Below are positions 40,015-49,411 of a stretch of 64,000 nucleotides of DNA, piece by piece. The notes under the pieces were generated by a model that saw only the letters and a program-made list of their open reading frames with translations, made no database searches and was not told the DNA's origin. Numbering within the stretch: position 1 is the stretch's first letter; the number at the start of each line of letters is the position of its first letter. The position numbers were made by a program, and so were the translations under genes. Location of the stretch: the NCBI RefSeq assembly GCF_051622035.1, contig NC_135359.1:24710001-24774000 (forward strand), written 5' to 3'. Source of the stretch: Arctopsyche grandis (lineage: Eukaryota; Arthropoda; Insecta; Trichoptera; Hydropsychidae).

Positions 40015-40235
40015 GCAATGTATGTAATATAAAATATCAGTAGTTAATTTTCAGATTTAGTGGAAATTACATTCTGTTAAATGTCGTTCTAGACAGCTGT
40101 TTAATGTGTTGAGTGGCTCTTTCTGTATTCAAATTCGTGTAATGTAGGATTTGATATAAATTTATTATCATTTTTTACTTCACCGACGTCAAATTTTATA
40201 CGAAAAAATATTTATAATTTATCAATTTTTTTTAG

Positions 40236-40690
40236 AAGATATCATCATCATCATCATCATCATTATCTACAGCCTCTCAACATCCACTGTTGGTGAAGGC
40301 CTCTCCAACACACTTCAACTCGTCTCTATTCTACGCAACTCTACCCACACATTTTCCTAATTTCGTCCACCCATCTTCCCTGCGGTCTTCCTTTTACCCT
40401 TTTGCTTTCTATCAGGTACCATTCAAGCACTTATTTTGTCCATCTTACGTCCATTCTTCTAGCCACGTTGCCCGCCCATTGCCATTTCAATCTCTTTACT
40501 CTATCTACATATGTCCACTACCCTCGTCATACTTCTCACCCATGTGTTCCGCTTCCTGCGTTTCCTCGTTATGCTGAGCATACAGCGTTCCATAATTGAG
40601 TGCATTGAAATCTGTGCAGCATCTTGGCGTTCATTGTCCAAGTTTTACATCCGGGTCTACTTCACGGGACCAAAAGTGAAACGCCCGAAA
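40236..40690 (-). mobile_element. RTE-like 3' fragment with GAT-type tail
   Basis: A (ATC)n start, then CATCCACTGTTGGTGAAGGC and the shared region (CCATTCTTCTAGCCACGTTG near 40450), matching the fragments at 21976 and 55560. The minus-strand coding frame is broken. Confidence 0.7.
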
Positions 40691-40754
40691 AGAGATGCTA
40701 TCAGGCATACAATAATTATTGAACATTAATTATTAATTCATTTTTAATCCTACT

Positions 40755-41000
40755 TTATCTATCCAGCTGTGCCAGTCTGTTAATTAGGTCAGCTGGGTCA
40801 AGAGCTATTAAAATTATATCGTCTGCGAACCGAAGATGATTCAAGAAGCGACCGTTGACTTTTACTCCTGCTGTGTCCCATTCCAAGTTCCTGAAAACTC
40901 CTTCAAGTACCGCATTGAATAACTCTAGAAGATGTAAGCTAGTTATAATGTAGTCTGTACGTATGTCATCAAATCGTTTACAGCCATTTGCCATCCACTG
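40755..41000 (-). mobile_element. RTE-like reverse-transcriptase fragment
   Basis: The minus strand reads LFNAVLEGVFRNLEWDTAGV and LNHLRFADDIILIA, including the FADD catalytic motif and the LEGVFR-x-LxW block typical of RTE-type reverse transcriptases. It ends abruptly after a LINRLAQLD helix. It may belong to the same insertion as the adjacent 3' fragment, with the intervening part deleted. Confidence 0.75.
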
Positions 41001-41414
41001 TTAGATGAAGGACTTTATGTCCCTAATAATTATGTGCGTGGTAGACATCATCATTTGATGGATGGTACCTCCTACTCGCACAGTTATTTTTCGAATGGCT
41101 CCTATTTCAAAAGTTATTTGACTTCTCAATGAAATTTATTGTTACTGCTGAGCCTATTATTTATTGAGCGTATTATTGAATATTATTCTAACCTATTTGT
41201 CTTGTAGCCTGCGCTCATCATTTCTTTTTGGGCCTTGCGGGGATGTTTTGTCATATATTATATTATATGTATACATTTTATTTTATTCTTTTTTCATTGT
41301 GCTCATTTTTATGCACTGTTTTTATCACATTTTTCTGATTTTGCCTTTTATTTATTTCTATGTATTATTTTCTCTCTCTTGTTTTCTTATATTTTATTTA
41401 TTTTATTTTATTTT

Positions 41415-41600
41415 ACATATATACCAGGAAGGCCTTACAGGAAAATCCCAATGCGCCTTCCTGGCCAATTACAAATACAAATGCAGCATTTTTTTATTAT
41501 AATTCGTTGAATTGCGAGACACTGAAAAAACTCGCAAATTAACGAGACATCTATGAATTGTACATAAATTTTTATTGTACATCCATCAAATTTCAAATAG
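41415..41600 (-). repeat. SINE (family A) 3' half
   Basis: ATACCAGGAAGGCCTTACAG, CCAATGCGCCTTCCTGGCCA and GAGACATCTATG in minus-strand order. The tRNA-like head is absent. Confidence 0.7.
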
Positions 41601-41639
41601 TGGTGACATAGTAGGTAGGAAGGATTTTATAAGCTATAT

Positions 41640-41712
41640 AAGCCATTGTGGCGCATTAGGTTCTTCTTGTAATGCCACAATGGTCCAAAACTATAAATAA
41701 TAAAATAAATAA
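41640..41712 (+). repeat. LINE 3' tail, plus strand
   Basis: CATTGTGGCGCATTAGGTTC, TTGTAATGCCACAATGG and an AATAAAATAAATAAAT tail form the reverse complement of the 14205-14300 block. It lies immediately against the RTE-like fragment that follows. Confidence 0.55.
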
Positions 41713-41990
41713 ATGAAGGCTTCTTCAACATGCTTCCATTCGTCTTTGTTTTGGGCAACTCTCATCCCACACATTTTTCTGATTTCATCCAACCATATCT
41801 CTTGTGGCCTTTCTTGCACCCTTTTACATTCTCTTGGGTACCATTCAAGCACTTCTCTCGTCCATCTATCGTCCATTATTCTAGGTACGTGACCCACCCA
41901 TGTCATTTCAATACCTTTACTCTCCATTATATCACCTACCTTTGTCATATTTCTCACCAGTTCCGATTTAAATATCTCTCGTTATGTATT
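41712..41990 (-). mobile_element. RTE-like 3' coding fragment
   Basis: The minus-strand frame (41957-41691) reads through VGHVPRIMDDRWTREVLEWY and RPQEIWLDEI, matching the conserved tail of insect RTE-type ORF2 proteins (WAGHV ... DxRWT ... RGRPxxRWxDxI). It is a short fragment without the GAT tail. Confidence 0.75.
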
Positions 41991-42247
41991 TTTGTAGGAT
42001 TATACAACTAGTAATATCGATTGGATTGATTTAATTTAACACATAATTTTGTAATTTGAAATAGAGTTGATTTTATATATTTTATTTATTTAAAGTCTCA
42101 TTTGATTCACATTAGCTTTAATAAAATAAAACGTTTGTTTATTAATTAATTTTATAGTGAAGTATTTTCACTCGTTTAGTATCACTTATTAGTATTTATT
42201 ATTGACTATTTATGATTTACATAATACGTTATTATTTATATAAGTTA

Positions 42248-42480
42248 TTAGTTGTTTTACCCGGCTTCACTCAGTATTTGTAATATAAAAAGCTTAAACA
42301 TGGCGAATCTAATAGTAAATATTTATTTGTTTTTTTATTAAATTTATTTGAATCGAAAAAAAATAATACTCAACCATATTGGATCGTCGTCATAGAAACT
42401 TTTATTTGTTTTTTGATTACCAAAAAACCTTACATACATACAAAGTCTCTTTCGAAATTATATATTAAGATTATTTGTGT
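42248..42480 (-). mobile_element. Helitron 3' region, copy with CTAA terminus
   Basis: On the minus strand the sequence ends GCCGGGTAAAACAACTAA followed by T, a CTRR|T Helitron terminus. CAAAGTCTCTTTCGAAATTA (about 42440) and GTATTTGTAATATAAAAAGC are shared in reverse complement with 60490-60689. Confidence 0.65.
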
Positions 42481-42489
42481 AAGATATTA

Positions 42490-43430
42490 TTTCTCTTGTG
42501 TGTATATTCATATATGTACATATGTACATATGTAATGTATAATTTGAGTAAACTTTAAGTATACAATCACCAATATGTTGTGAATATTGGTTTCGCTTTG
42601 AAATGTCCTAATATTATACATATGTATGTGCATACATCATGACAATGGAAGCCGCATCGTTGATTGGCATACAAAACAAAAATGTGCTTGGGACAAAGCA
42701 TTTTTTTAACATTTTACTGGTGGTGCTCTCCACGATAGAAAATAAAAATATATTTTCTGGCCGCACAAAATTTTCGTTAAAAAATAAAAATAAAATAACA
42801 GCCGCATTTCCTGGTGGGCATTATCGATGACGAACCGTAAAAATTTTTTCAAATGCTATCAATGTGTATATGTACATATATTGAAATGTTTATATTTATG
42901 ATGAAATATTTATCTTATAGCAATGTTAAACTATTTTCAAATATCAAATCACCCTTCAAATATATTCGCCTTTTTGGTGCAGAGAAAAATCGCAAGGGGT
43001 AAAATAACGCTTGTTTATATAAATCGAGTGTCAAAAAGAGCTGACCAGTAACGTTAAGTATGCCATACGAAAGCAATAAAAAATATAAAAATCATCCTTT
43101 TATTCAAATTCTACGACGTTCGGCCTCCACTATCGAGGTGGTCACTCTAGATTTGTGCAGGAGCATCTGAAGTGTCCAAAACAGGTCAAAAAATTCCTCA
43201 ATGCTGAGTCCAGCATATTATTATATTATATAATATGTATATAATATTTCACTATACTTCTACGTTTACATACATACATACTATTCAGCAATACTTTTTC
43301 ATTCCTACATATGTATTTCATTATACCTATATATGGCATCCAAAGTATTTTATTTTGTAATTGAAACTATGTATTATATATGCACATATATACGATTAAG
43401 CTTACATTGTTCGATATATTATATGAACGA
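42490..43430. other. intergenic, nothing recognised
   Basis: AT-rich with ATGTACAT microsatellites. A short run at 43090-43210 is GC-richer. No gene is supported. Confidence 0.35.
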
Positions 43431-43432
43431 AA

Positions 43433-43722
43433 GTTATAATTAAAGCCCGGACCCTGAGGGGGCTGTATATTGTTCAAATGTTGTAAATGCATTGTTAAAG
43501 GTTTGCCGAACCTTTTTTACAAAGGATTTACAACAATTGAACAATAAACGGCACGCTTCCGGTCCTACCTCTAGTTATAATTAGAGGTAGGATAACCAAG
43601 GTGCCGCTCATTGTTCCATTGTAGTAAATCCTTTGTAAAAAAGGTTCGGCAAACCTTTAACAATGCATTTACAACATTTGAACAATACGCGGCACCCTCT
43701 GGATCCGGGCTTTAGTTATAAT
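43433..43722. mobile_element. two inverted 133-bp hAT-like MITEs with triple 8-bp target
   Basis: GTTATAAT occurs at 43433-43440, 43574-43581 and 43715-43722, exactly 141 bp apart. Between them are two 133-bp units (43441-43573 and 43582-43714) that are reverse complements of each other with about 85-90% identity. Each unit has imperfect terminal inverted repeats beginning TAAAGCCCGG and TAGAGGTAGG (hAT-type YARNG starts). Within the repeats is a stem, TATTGTTCAAATGTTGTAAA against its complement. The target fits the hAT 8-bp preference nTnnnnAn. Confidence 0.9.
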
Positions 43723-43729
43723 CATTAAT

Positions 43730-44990
43730 TCGGTTTGGATTTCCTCACCTAATTTTCTATTAAACATTTAATGAAATAGAAATAAAAAAAAAACAGTTAA
43801 ATGATGATTTTTTTGTCTCTATTATCATACAATCTTGTAGGTAATTCACTTCAATTTGTCAGCAAACAAGTCTCTCATAGGGTCTCTGATTAAGATATTC
43901 GTCGCATTTGGAATCATTACCCATCGCTTGTACATACATACATAGAATTCATGACTTGATTTCTGATCATCTGTTGTCGAACTAAACTTTATTTTGTCAA
44001 AAGTTAATTTTGGAATCGTATTGTAAAATAATTTCAAACTTCATTGTTATAAATTAAATTATACATCAATATTTTGAGTCCTTAAAAGCAACGACAAACA
44101 CAATTATCTAGAATTATCTAACCAATTATATTGTGTTGTGAAATCTATCTTTTGGCAAACAAGTTGCTAAGTCTCTTAGTAACAGTGACGACAGGTAAAT
44201 TGCTAGAGTTGTCTGCAAATATAGCCAATTTAAAGGTGATATCACATTTCAGTATGACTTACGATTTTAAATTTTATATATGGGAGTGTATATGTATTTT
44301 ATATAGAAAATATGTACAAAAGCAAAAGAAAATTAATTGACTGATAAAAAAAAATGGTAAAAAATAAAATATGCTTTCTTCGTTTAATTAAAAGCGTTAA
44401 TGAAAATATGGTCTCGATATTGGAGGGTACAGCTAGTGGTTGGCGTCAAGGGTAGGCAAGTAGTGGTTTCCGCAGACATCAATTGTCTCTAGCTGGAGTT
44501 GACGTTACGGCAGCTCGGCTGACCAATAACAAATGTCAACCCTATCTACAAAGGCCCACTGTCTGATTTATGGGGGCGCACGATGCATTTGAGACGCATT
44601 TTATGCTGGAATGCATCAAATATTTTTTTCGCTTCTAGTGTGAATTTGAGCTTACGTAAGTTATAGCGCGAATACACGAAACCGATTTTTGTCTTTACAT
44701 CTACACCTAACTATAACTTGTATATGTACTATATTTTCTCAGTAAAGATATTCTGAGGGCATAGAGATTTTATATTTATTTGAAAATATATATTATATTT
44801 AGGGAAAATCTTGGTTTAAGGCAAATTGATAATAGACTAGAGACGCGTCGATACTACCCCTTGCGGTACGCGCGACAGTTCCAGATATTTTTTCATACCT
44901 TAGCAATGCGAAAAAATATCCCATGTGAGACTTTTGCAATGTAAAATTATTCCATTTACATGATGAGGTGAATAAGAAAATAAACATTTA
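43730..44990. other. intergenic, nothing firm
   Basis: AT-rich; a GC-richer stretch at 44400-44600 has no domain-bearing frame. Confidence 0.35.
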
Positions 44991-45002
44991 AATGATTTTT
45001 AA

Positions 45003-45560
45003 ATGCTTTTTATTGTTACTAAATTATGTTCACAATACATCTTATATCTATTTTAATAGCTACTGATCTACTGATTATTTTCTATTTTACAATTTGAATT
45101 TAATTCTAATGTTAATGTACAGCATAATAGGAAAAAGAGCTCAAAAACCTATTTACAATTCTTATAAATGCTCATAATACATCTAATACATAATATTAAT
45201 TAAAGACTCTCTAAAGTCGATGACCTAAAGTAGATTGTGTTTAGGTAATCTGTGTTTATACCTGAAGGGTATAGACATTTTGTTGTAATCACCGAGACTC
45301 TTCACAAGTGTGTTAGTATGGTTATTAGTGATTCTGTCATAAAATCTACTGGTTAGTTTGTTAGTAATGTCTCTAAAAAACGGAATATTATTTATGGCAT
45401 GCAGTTTTTTCATGTTAGTATATATGGGTGTATTATATATTATTTTTAGGTATTTATTTTGTATTACTTGGAGCTTGGAAAGGTTAGTATTCGAGGTGTT
45501 ATTCCATACAGGTGAAGCATGGGCTAATAATGGTAATATGAGCGCGCGATATAATTTTAT
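45003..45560 (-). mobile_element. Jockey-type LINE 3' end (RT C-terminus + 3' UTR)
   Basis: The minus strand from about 45560 carries the end of a Jockey-like ORF2. YTNMKKLHAINNIPFFRDI and SRFYDRITNNHTN, then RYKHRLPKHNLL and a stop at 45225, parallel the RYTSN...LHxDL...P and RRxRPxDL ends of that clade. The 3' UTR (45224-45003) is duplicated in inverse orientation at 14495-14720. Confidence 0.7.
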
Positions 45561-45812
45561 TTTATTTTGAGTTAATAAAGAACTATGGCGATGGTTAAAT
45601 TAAACAAAAATCTTTGAAAGTTTTACACACTTATGTAGATGGATTGGTAGCAGTGGAAATATGTTTTTAAATATTTTTATATACTTTTTTACAAACTCGT
45701 CATGATACAGAGCATCTTTCTCAACTCGAGCTGTTTCCAAATTCTGAAATTAGCTGTTATCGATGAACAATTGGAATAAAAAAAGCGATTTAAGCAACAT
45801 AAATATATTATA

Positions 45813-46255
45813 CTAGTGTTGTGCCCGTTGATTTCAACGGGTGGTTTCGGAAAGGAATTGATACACAAATTAAAATTAAGTAATATGTTATATATGTATA
45901 AATATATTGTAAGGTAATTTATAGGCGCACGCGTATTAATGCGACGTTCACCCGTTCGAAATGATGAATGAATGTGTGTGTGTCTTCGTGGATGTGTGTA
46001 CGCTCTCGCGCATCTGACGCTGACGCCACCCGTTCCCAGTCAGGCGCCCAAAAACGGGAGTACTATGTCAGACGCTCAGGTTCACACTTCCCCGCTACCC
46101 CGCTTCCCCGTGTCTTCTATGCATAACGTATACTCCTGGTATTCTAAAATTTGTTTTTTTTTTAATCTCCATACTTGTCCACGCGCCCGCCACATACATA
46201 CACACAAACATACCCCCATATATATCGCGTCCGTTTTTATGTATATTATATTATA
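45813..46255 (-). mobile_element. non-autonomous Helitron candidate
   Basis: The minus strand ends with an 8-bp hairpin (45824-45841, CCCGTTGA-TT-TCAACGGG on the plus strand), an 8-bp spacer, then CTAG|T at 45813. This is a classic Helitron 3' terminus. The interior is GC-richer than its surroundings. The opposite end near 46255 (minus strand TATAATATAATATACATAAA) resembles the AT-rich Helitron start but no diagnostic TC was pinned down. Frames inside have no rep/helicase domain. Confidence 0.65.
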
Positions 46256-46689
46256 ATTGACGTAACTCAATGTTATTTATTTTTAAAATTTTCATTGTCT
46301 TTTTTCATTTAATTTGTTTAATTTATTATTGTTTCCTAGAAGGAATCCCTCTTTTTACATAAATCCCAAAATGAGTTTTTTCAAAGTTGAGACATTACTT
46401 ACGTCACTTTTGTAGATTCAAATAAAATAGTGATTTATCCCATTGCAATAATATATTTGGACCCGTTTTCCAATTAAAATGGACAAACATATATAAATAC
46501 TTCTAGTCTAGATTTCATCGAACATCTGGTATACTCAGATTTTGATTTCATGCTTAAATATCTTAAGATGTACTAACAAGGTTTCGTTGAATTATTATTA
46601 TGAAATTTAATTTCGCATTTTGGCACGAAATAATTTAATTAGTCGACATATTTAAGATTTATTGTGCGAATTTCTCGGAATTTGTAAAT

Positions 46690-46860
46690 AAATGGAAACA
46701 AGGAATACGAGACGAATCAAAGATTACGACGACGACGAAGCTGCGGGAAACTTTGTATAGAAATGAGAAAATTAATTCCACCTTCGAGCGCGAGCGGAGA
46801 AACTCGCCAAAAGCAAATGTGGAAAGTTTATAATTAAATAAGATACGGCGACAACTCGCA
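46690..46860. promoter_or_regulatory. low-repeat non-coding island near dmrt99B
   Basis: The stretch with ACGACGACGACGAAGCTGCG, GAGCGCGAGCGGAGAAACTC and AGATACGGCGACAACTCGCA differs in composition from its surroundings and matches no repeat in the window. A conserved regulatory role is only a guess. Confidence 0.2.
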
Positions 46861-46980
46861 GATTGCCTTCATTGTATTTTAATTATTCAATTAATTTTAA
46901 ATTAAACTTTATTTCAACCTGTGAATATTATATGTTTATTGTTCGGCAACAGACATGGTGTTTAAGAACGGGAACTAATT

Positions 46981-47324
46981 ATTTGGTGGGTAAAAAATAA
47001 CTAAAATGATCAGTTAAAAATAAAATTAATGATCATTATTCAGTAATAAGTGAAGTTAAATAATATAAATGATCAGTAAATATCCATTTTTCCCTTCAAA
47101 ACACCAGTGAATATCAGATTTTATCAACGCATAAAACTGATCGTTTCATTTAATAATTGATCATTTATTATAAAATCTTATCATTTAGTTTTATATACTG
47201 ATCATTTTGGTTTAATTACTGCTCATATTATTCAAATACTTATCATTCTATTTAATAACTGATCGCATAGCAACTGATCATTTATTATATTAACTGATCA
47301 ATCCATTATTTTTATCTACCAAAT
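46981..47324. repeat. foldback element built from TGATCA-type subrepeats
   Basis: The ends ATTTGGTGGGTAAAAAATAA and (complement) ATTTGGTAGATAAAAATAA form terminal inverted repeats. Inside are about ten spaced copies of AACTGATCATTT-like units. Those in the left third point one way (AAATGATCAGTT) and those in the right part the other. Confidence 0.65.
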
Positions 47325-47329
47325 GTTTT

Positions 47330-48422
47330 ATTTTGATCGGTTAAATAGAGGCCTTTAAGAACACATATTACTTACTTATTATGAATTAATTACATTATTA
47401 TTCCTTTGGATAGGGGAGAGGATTCATTTTTTTTATATAATAAATAGTTTTTTTGGTAAATATCGTATATTCATCAAATTTAATACAATAATGTATGAAA
47501 TAAAACATCTCGTCACATATTAAATACTACATGAAATTCAATACTTTCTAATCTACACGTAAAATCTTACCAATTGTATTCATTCAATGATATTTAAATA
47601 AATCATCTAATGTACTTTGTACATTTATTTCAAAATATTTAATTCAACACATTTGAGTATTAATTAAGTATAATATATAGCAAACACCTAATTTAATAAC
47701 TTAACACCTATAGATATACGAATAATATATTTATCTGTAAATCTTTATACAATTACTATTTTCCAATTGAATAACTACGTTTTCTATATAAGCAAATTTA
47801 TTGATTATATTTTTTATTTAGCTAAAACATGGACAGATAAAATTACATAATATTTGTATTACATATAGTATATGTATATACATTTACGACGAATTCTATT
47901 ACTAAACAATGACCTTATCAATTCTTCTATTATATTTTATTATCTTAATTGAATGAATGATAGTCAAATATGCATTGTGTTTTTTTTATTATAATTTACA
48001 AGTTCAAACACAGTTATCCTTAGCGTATCGTATATTTACATCTCCTTAAAATGCTAAAATATTGAAATTTACTACTGGGAGACGTTTACCCAACATCACA
48101 ATTTATATGTAGATCACGGACAGTAATTTCTATATTTAATTGAAAATTTTAATGTTTCCTACAATTCAAAAACAGTACCTATACATATTACATTTAAATT
48201 TACGATCAATGCTGTGACGACATTCTCTCACAATGCAATTAAACAAATACATCTATCTTATGCAATATATAAATTAAAATCTGAAACACCTTTTAATGCA
48301 TAGTAACGTTACATTTTATATATGTAATAATGATTTTCAATGTCAGATTCATTTTATAAAATATTTTAATGATTAATTAGTATAATATGTGAACCGATTC
48401 GCGCAATTCTCCGCAACTCGTA
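47330..48422 (-). other. probable 3' UTR and flank of dmrt99B
   Basis: AT-rich DNA directly after the dmrt99B stop codon. Many reverse-complement AATAAA hexamers occur (for example plus-strand TTTATT at 47985-47990), so the cleavage site cannot be chosen. No repeat family was recognised, which agrees with transcribed 3' UTR. Confidence 0.4.
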
Positions 48423-49411
48423 TTAGTCGGAATAACCGTCGGTGTTAGCATGGTCGGATCTGGGGGATGGTGGAGTGGCCCTAGCTCGACGGGCCATCAT
48501 TTCCGGTGTCGGTGGTAGAAATCCTGCCAAGTATTCTGCAGGAGGTCTTATAACTGTCGGTAAATATCCGGTTCCGGAGTAAGGAGGAGTCAAAAATCGT
48601 CGCGACGGTGAAAATTTCATGTTTTGTCCGCCGAGCGGAGAAAACGCAGACTTCGTTTGGTACCCAGGCAAGGAATACGGAGGAGAGTCTTGGGTCAGGT
48701 TGTACGCTGCAGGATTACCACTACCTAACAATGGATTAACATTTCCACCGCTTAGGATGGCCTCCATAGCTAAAACGACATCTCCTTTACACTTCGAGAG
48801 CAAATGTTCTATTTCAGATCTCCGCTTGCCGGGAAAAACTCTCATGAGCACATCGACGGGTGACCTGTTTCCAGGACTCGTACTGTACTGAGGTGAGATT
48901 TTTCCACTCTCGAACGAGTTGTCCAACTGGGAATCGTTTATCAAATCGCTCCTGTTGGGAGATCCGTGCTCGCTATCCAAAACACTCACAGATTGTTGCG
49001 GCATTAGATCTGTCGTGTCGCTGCTGGAGCTCAAGCCCCTCGCCAACTTCCTAGACTCTTGCTCGTTTCTGATGTTGGCTAAGTTCTGAATCTGGTGCGA
49101 ATACTTCGACGGTGGACTGGCGTTGGCCATGTATTGCGAGTCGTCCATGTTGGCCGCTGGCCACTTTTCCTGCTCGTGTTTGATCGGAACTAATATGTCA
49201 TCGTATTGCGTGGATCGAGTTTCCTTCAGAGACAGATTTTCCGGGGCGCCTATTGAGCTTTGGTCTGAATTTTGATCTTCTTCTTCTTCCACGTTCAGCT
49301 CGTTGTCTGTGTTTGGCGATTGTGGTCTTGGTGTGGACGGAGTTCTAGATGGAGACATTCCTCCATCAATATCCGGGCAGGATCCACTCACTATGCGAGC
49401 CCTTTTTTGCA
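48423..49411 (-). CDS. dmrt99B: DMRT-A transcription factor, terminal coding exon with DMA domain
   Basis: The exon opens after a TTTGTTACAG acceptor (minus strand, AG at 49413-49412) with two bases of a split codon, then QKRARIVSGSCPDIDGG, and ends at a TAA at 48423: 329 codons plus two bases. The region from about 48866 to 48745 encodes PVDVLMRVFPGKRRSEIEHL and GDVVLAMEAILSG, the DMA domain found in DMRTA/DMRT3-class proteins. The C-terminal PYSGTGYLPTVIRPPAEY segment parallels the PYSTAGL..RPPMDY tail of vertebrate DMRTA, which favours dmrt99B over dmrt93B. The N-terminal DNA-binding DM zinc module is absent from the window and must be in upstream exons beyond 64000. The family controls sex-specific and neural development. 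The Ser/Pro-rich middle is typical; no breaks are seen. Confidence 0.93.

Noticed and set aside
40982..41020. A second RTE 3' end (CATCCACTG-TTAGATGAAGG)
   Set aside because: It abuts the reverse-transcriptase fragment on the wrong side for one intact element and lacks a GAT tail; too short to call separately.
45972..46270. Overlapping 94- and 62-codon frames
   Set aside because: They lie inside a Helitron candidate on opposite strands and show no domain.
48619..49054. Open frames on the plus strand opposite the dmrt99B exon
   Set aside because: They are antisense shadows of a conserved, domain-bearing minus-strand exon.
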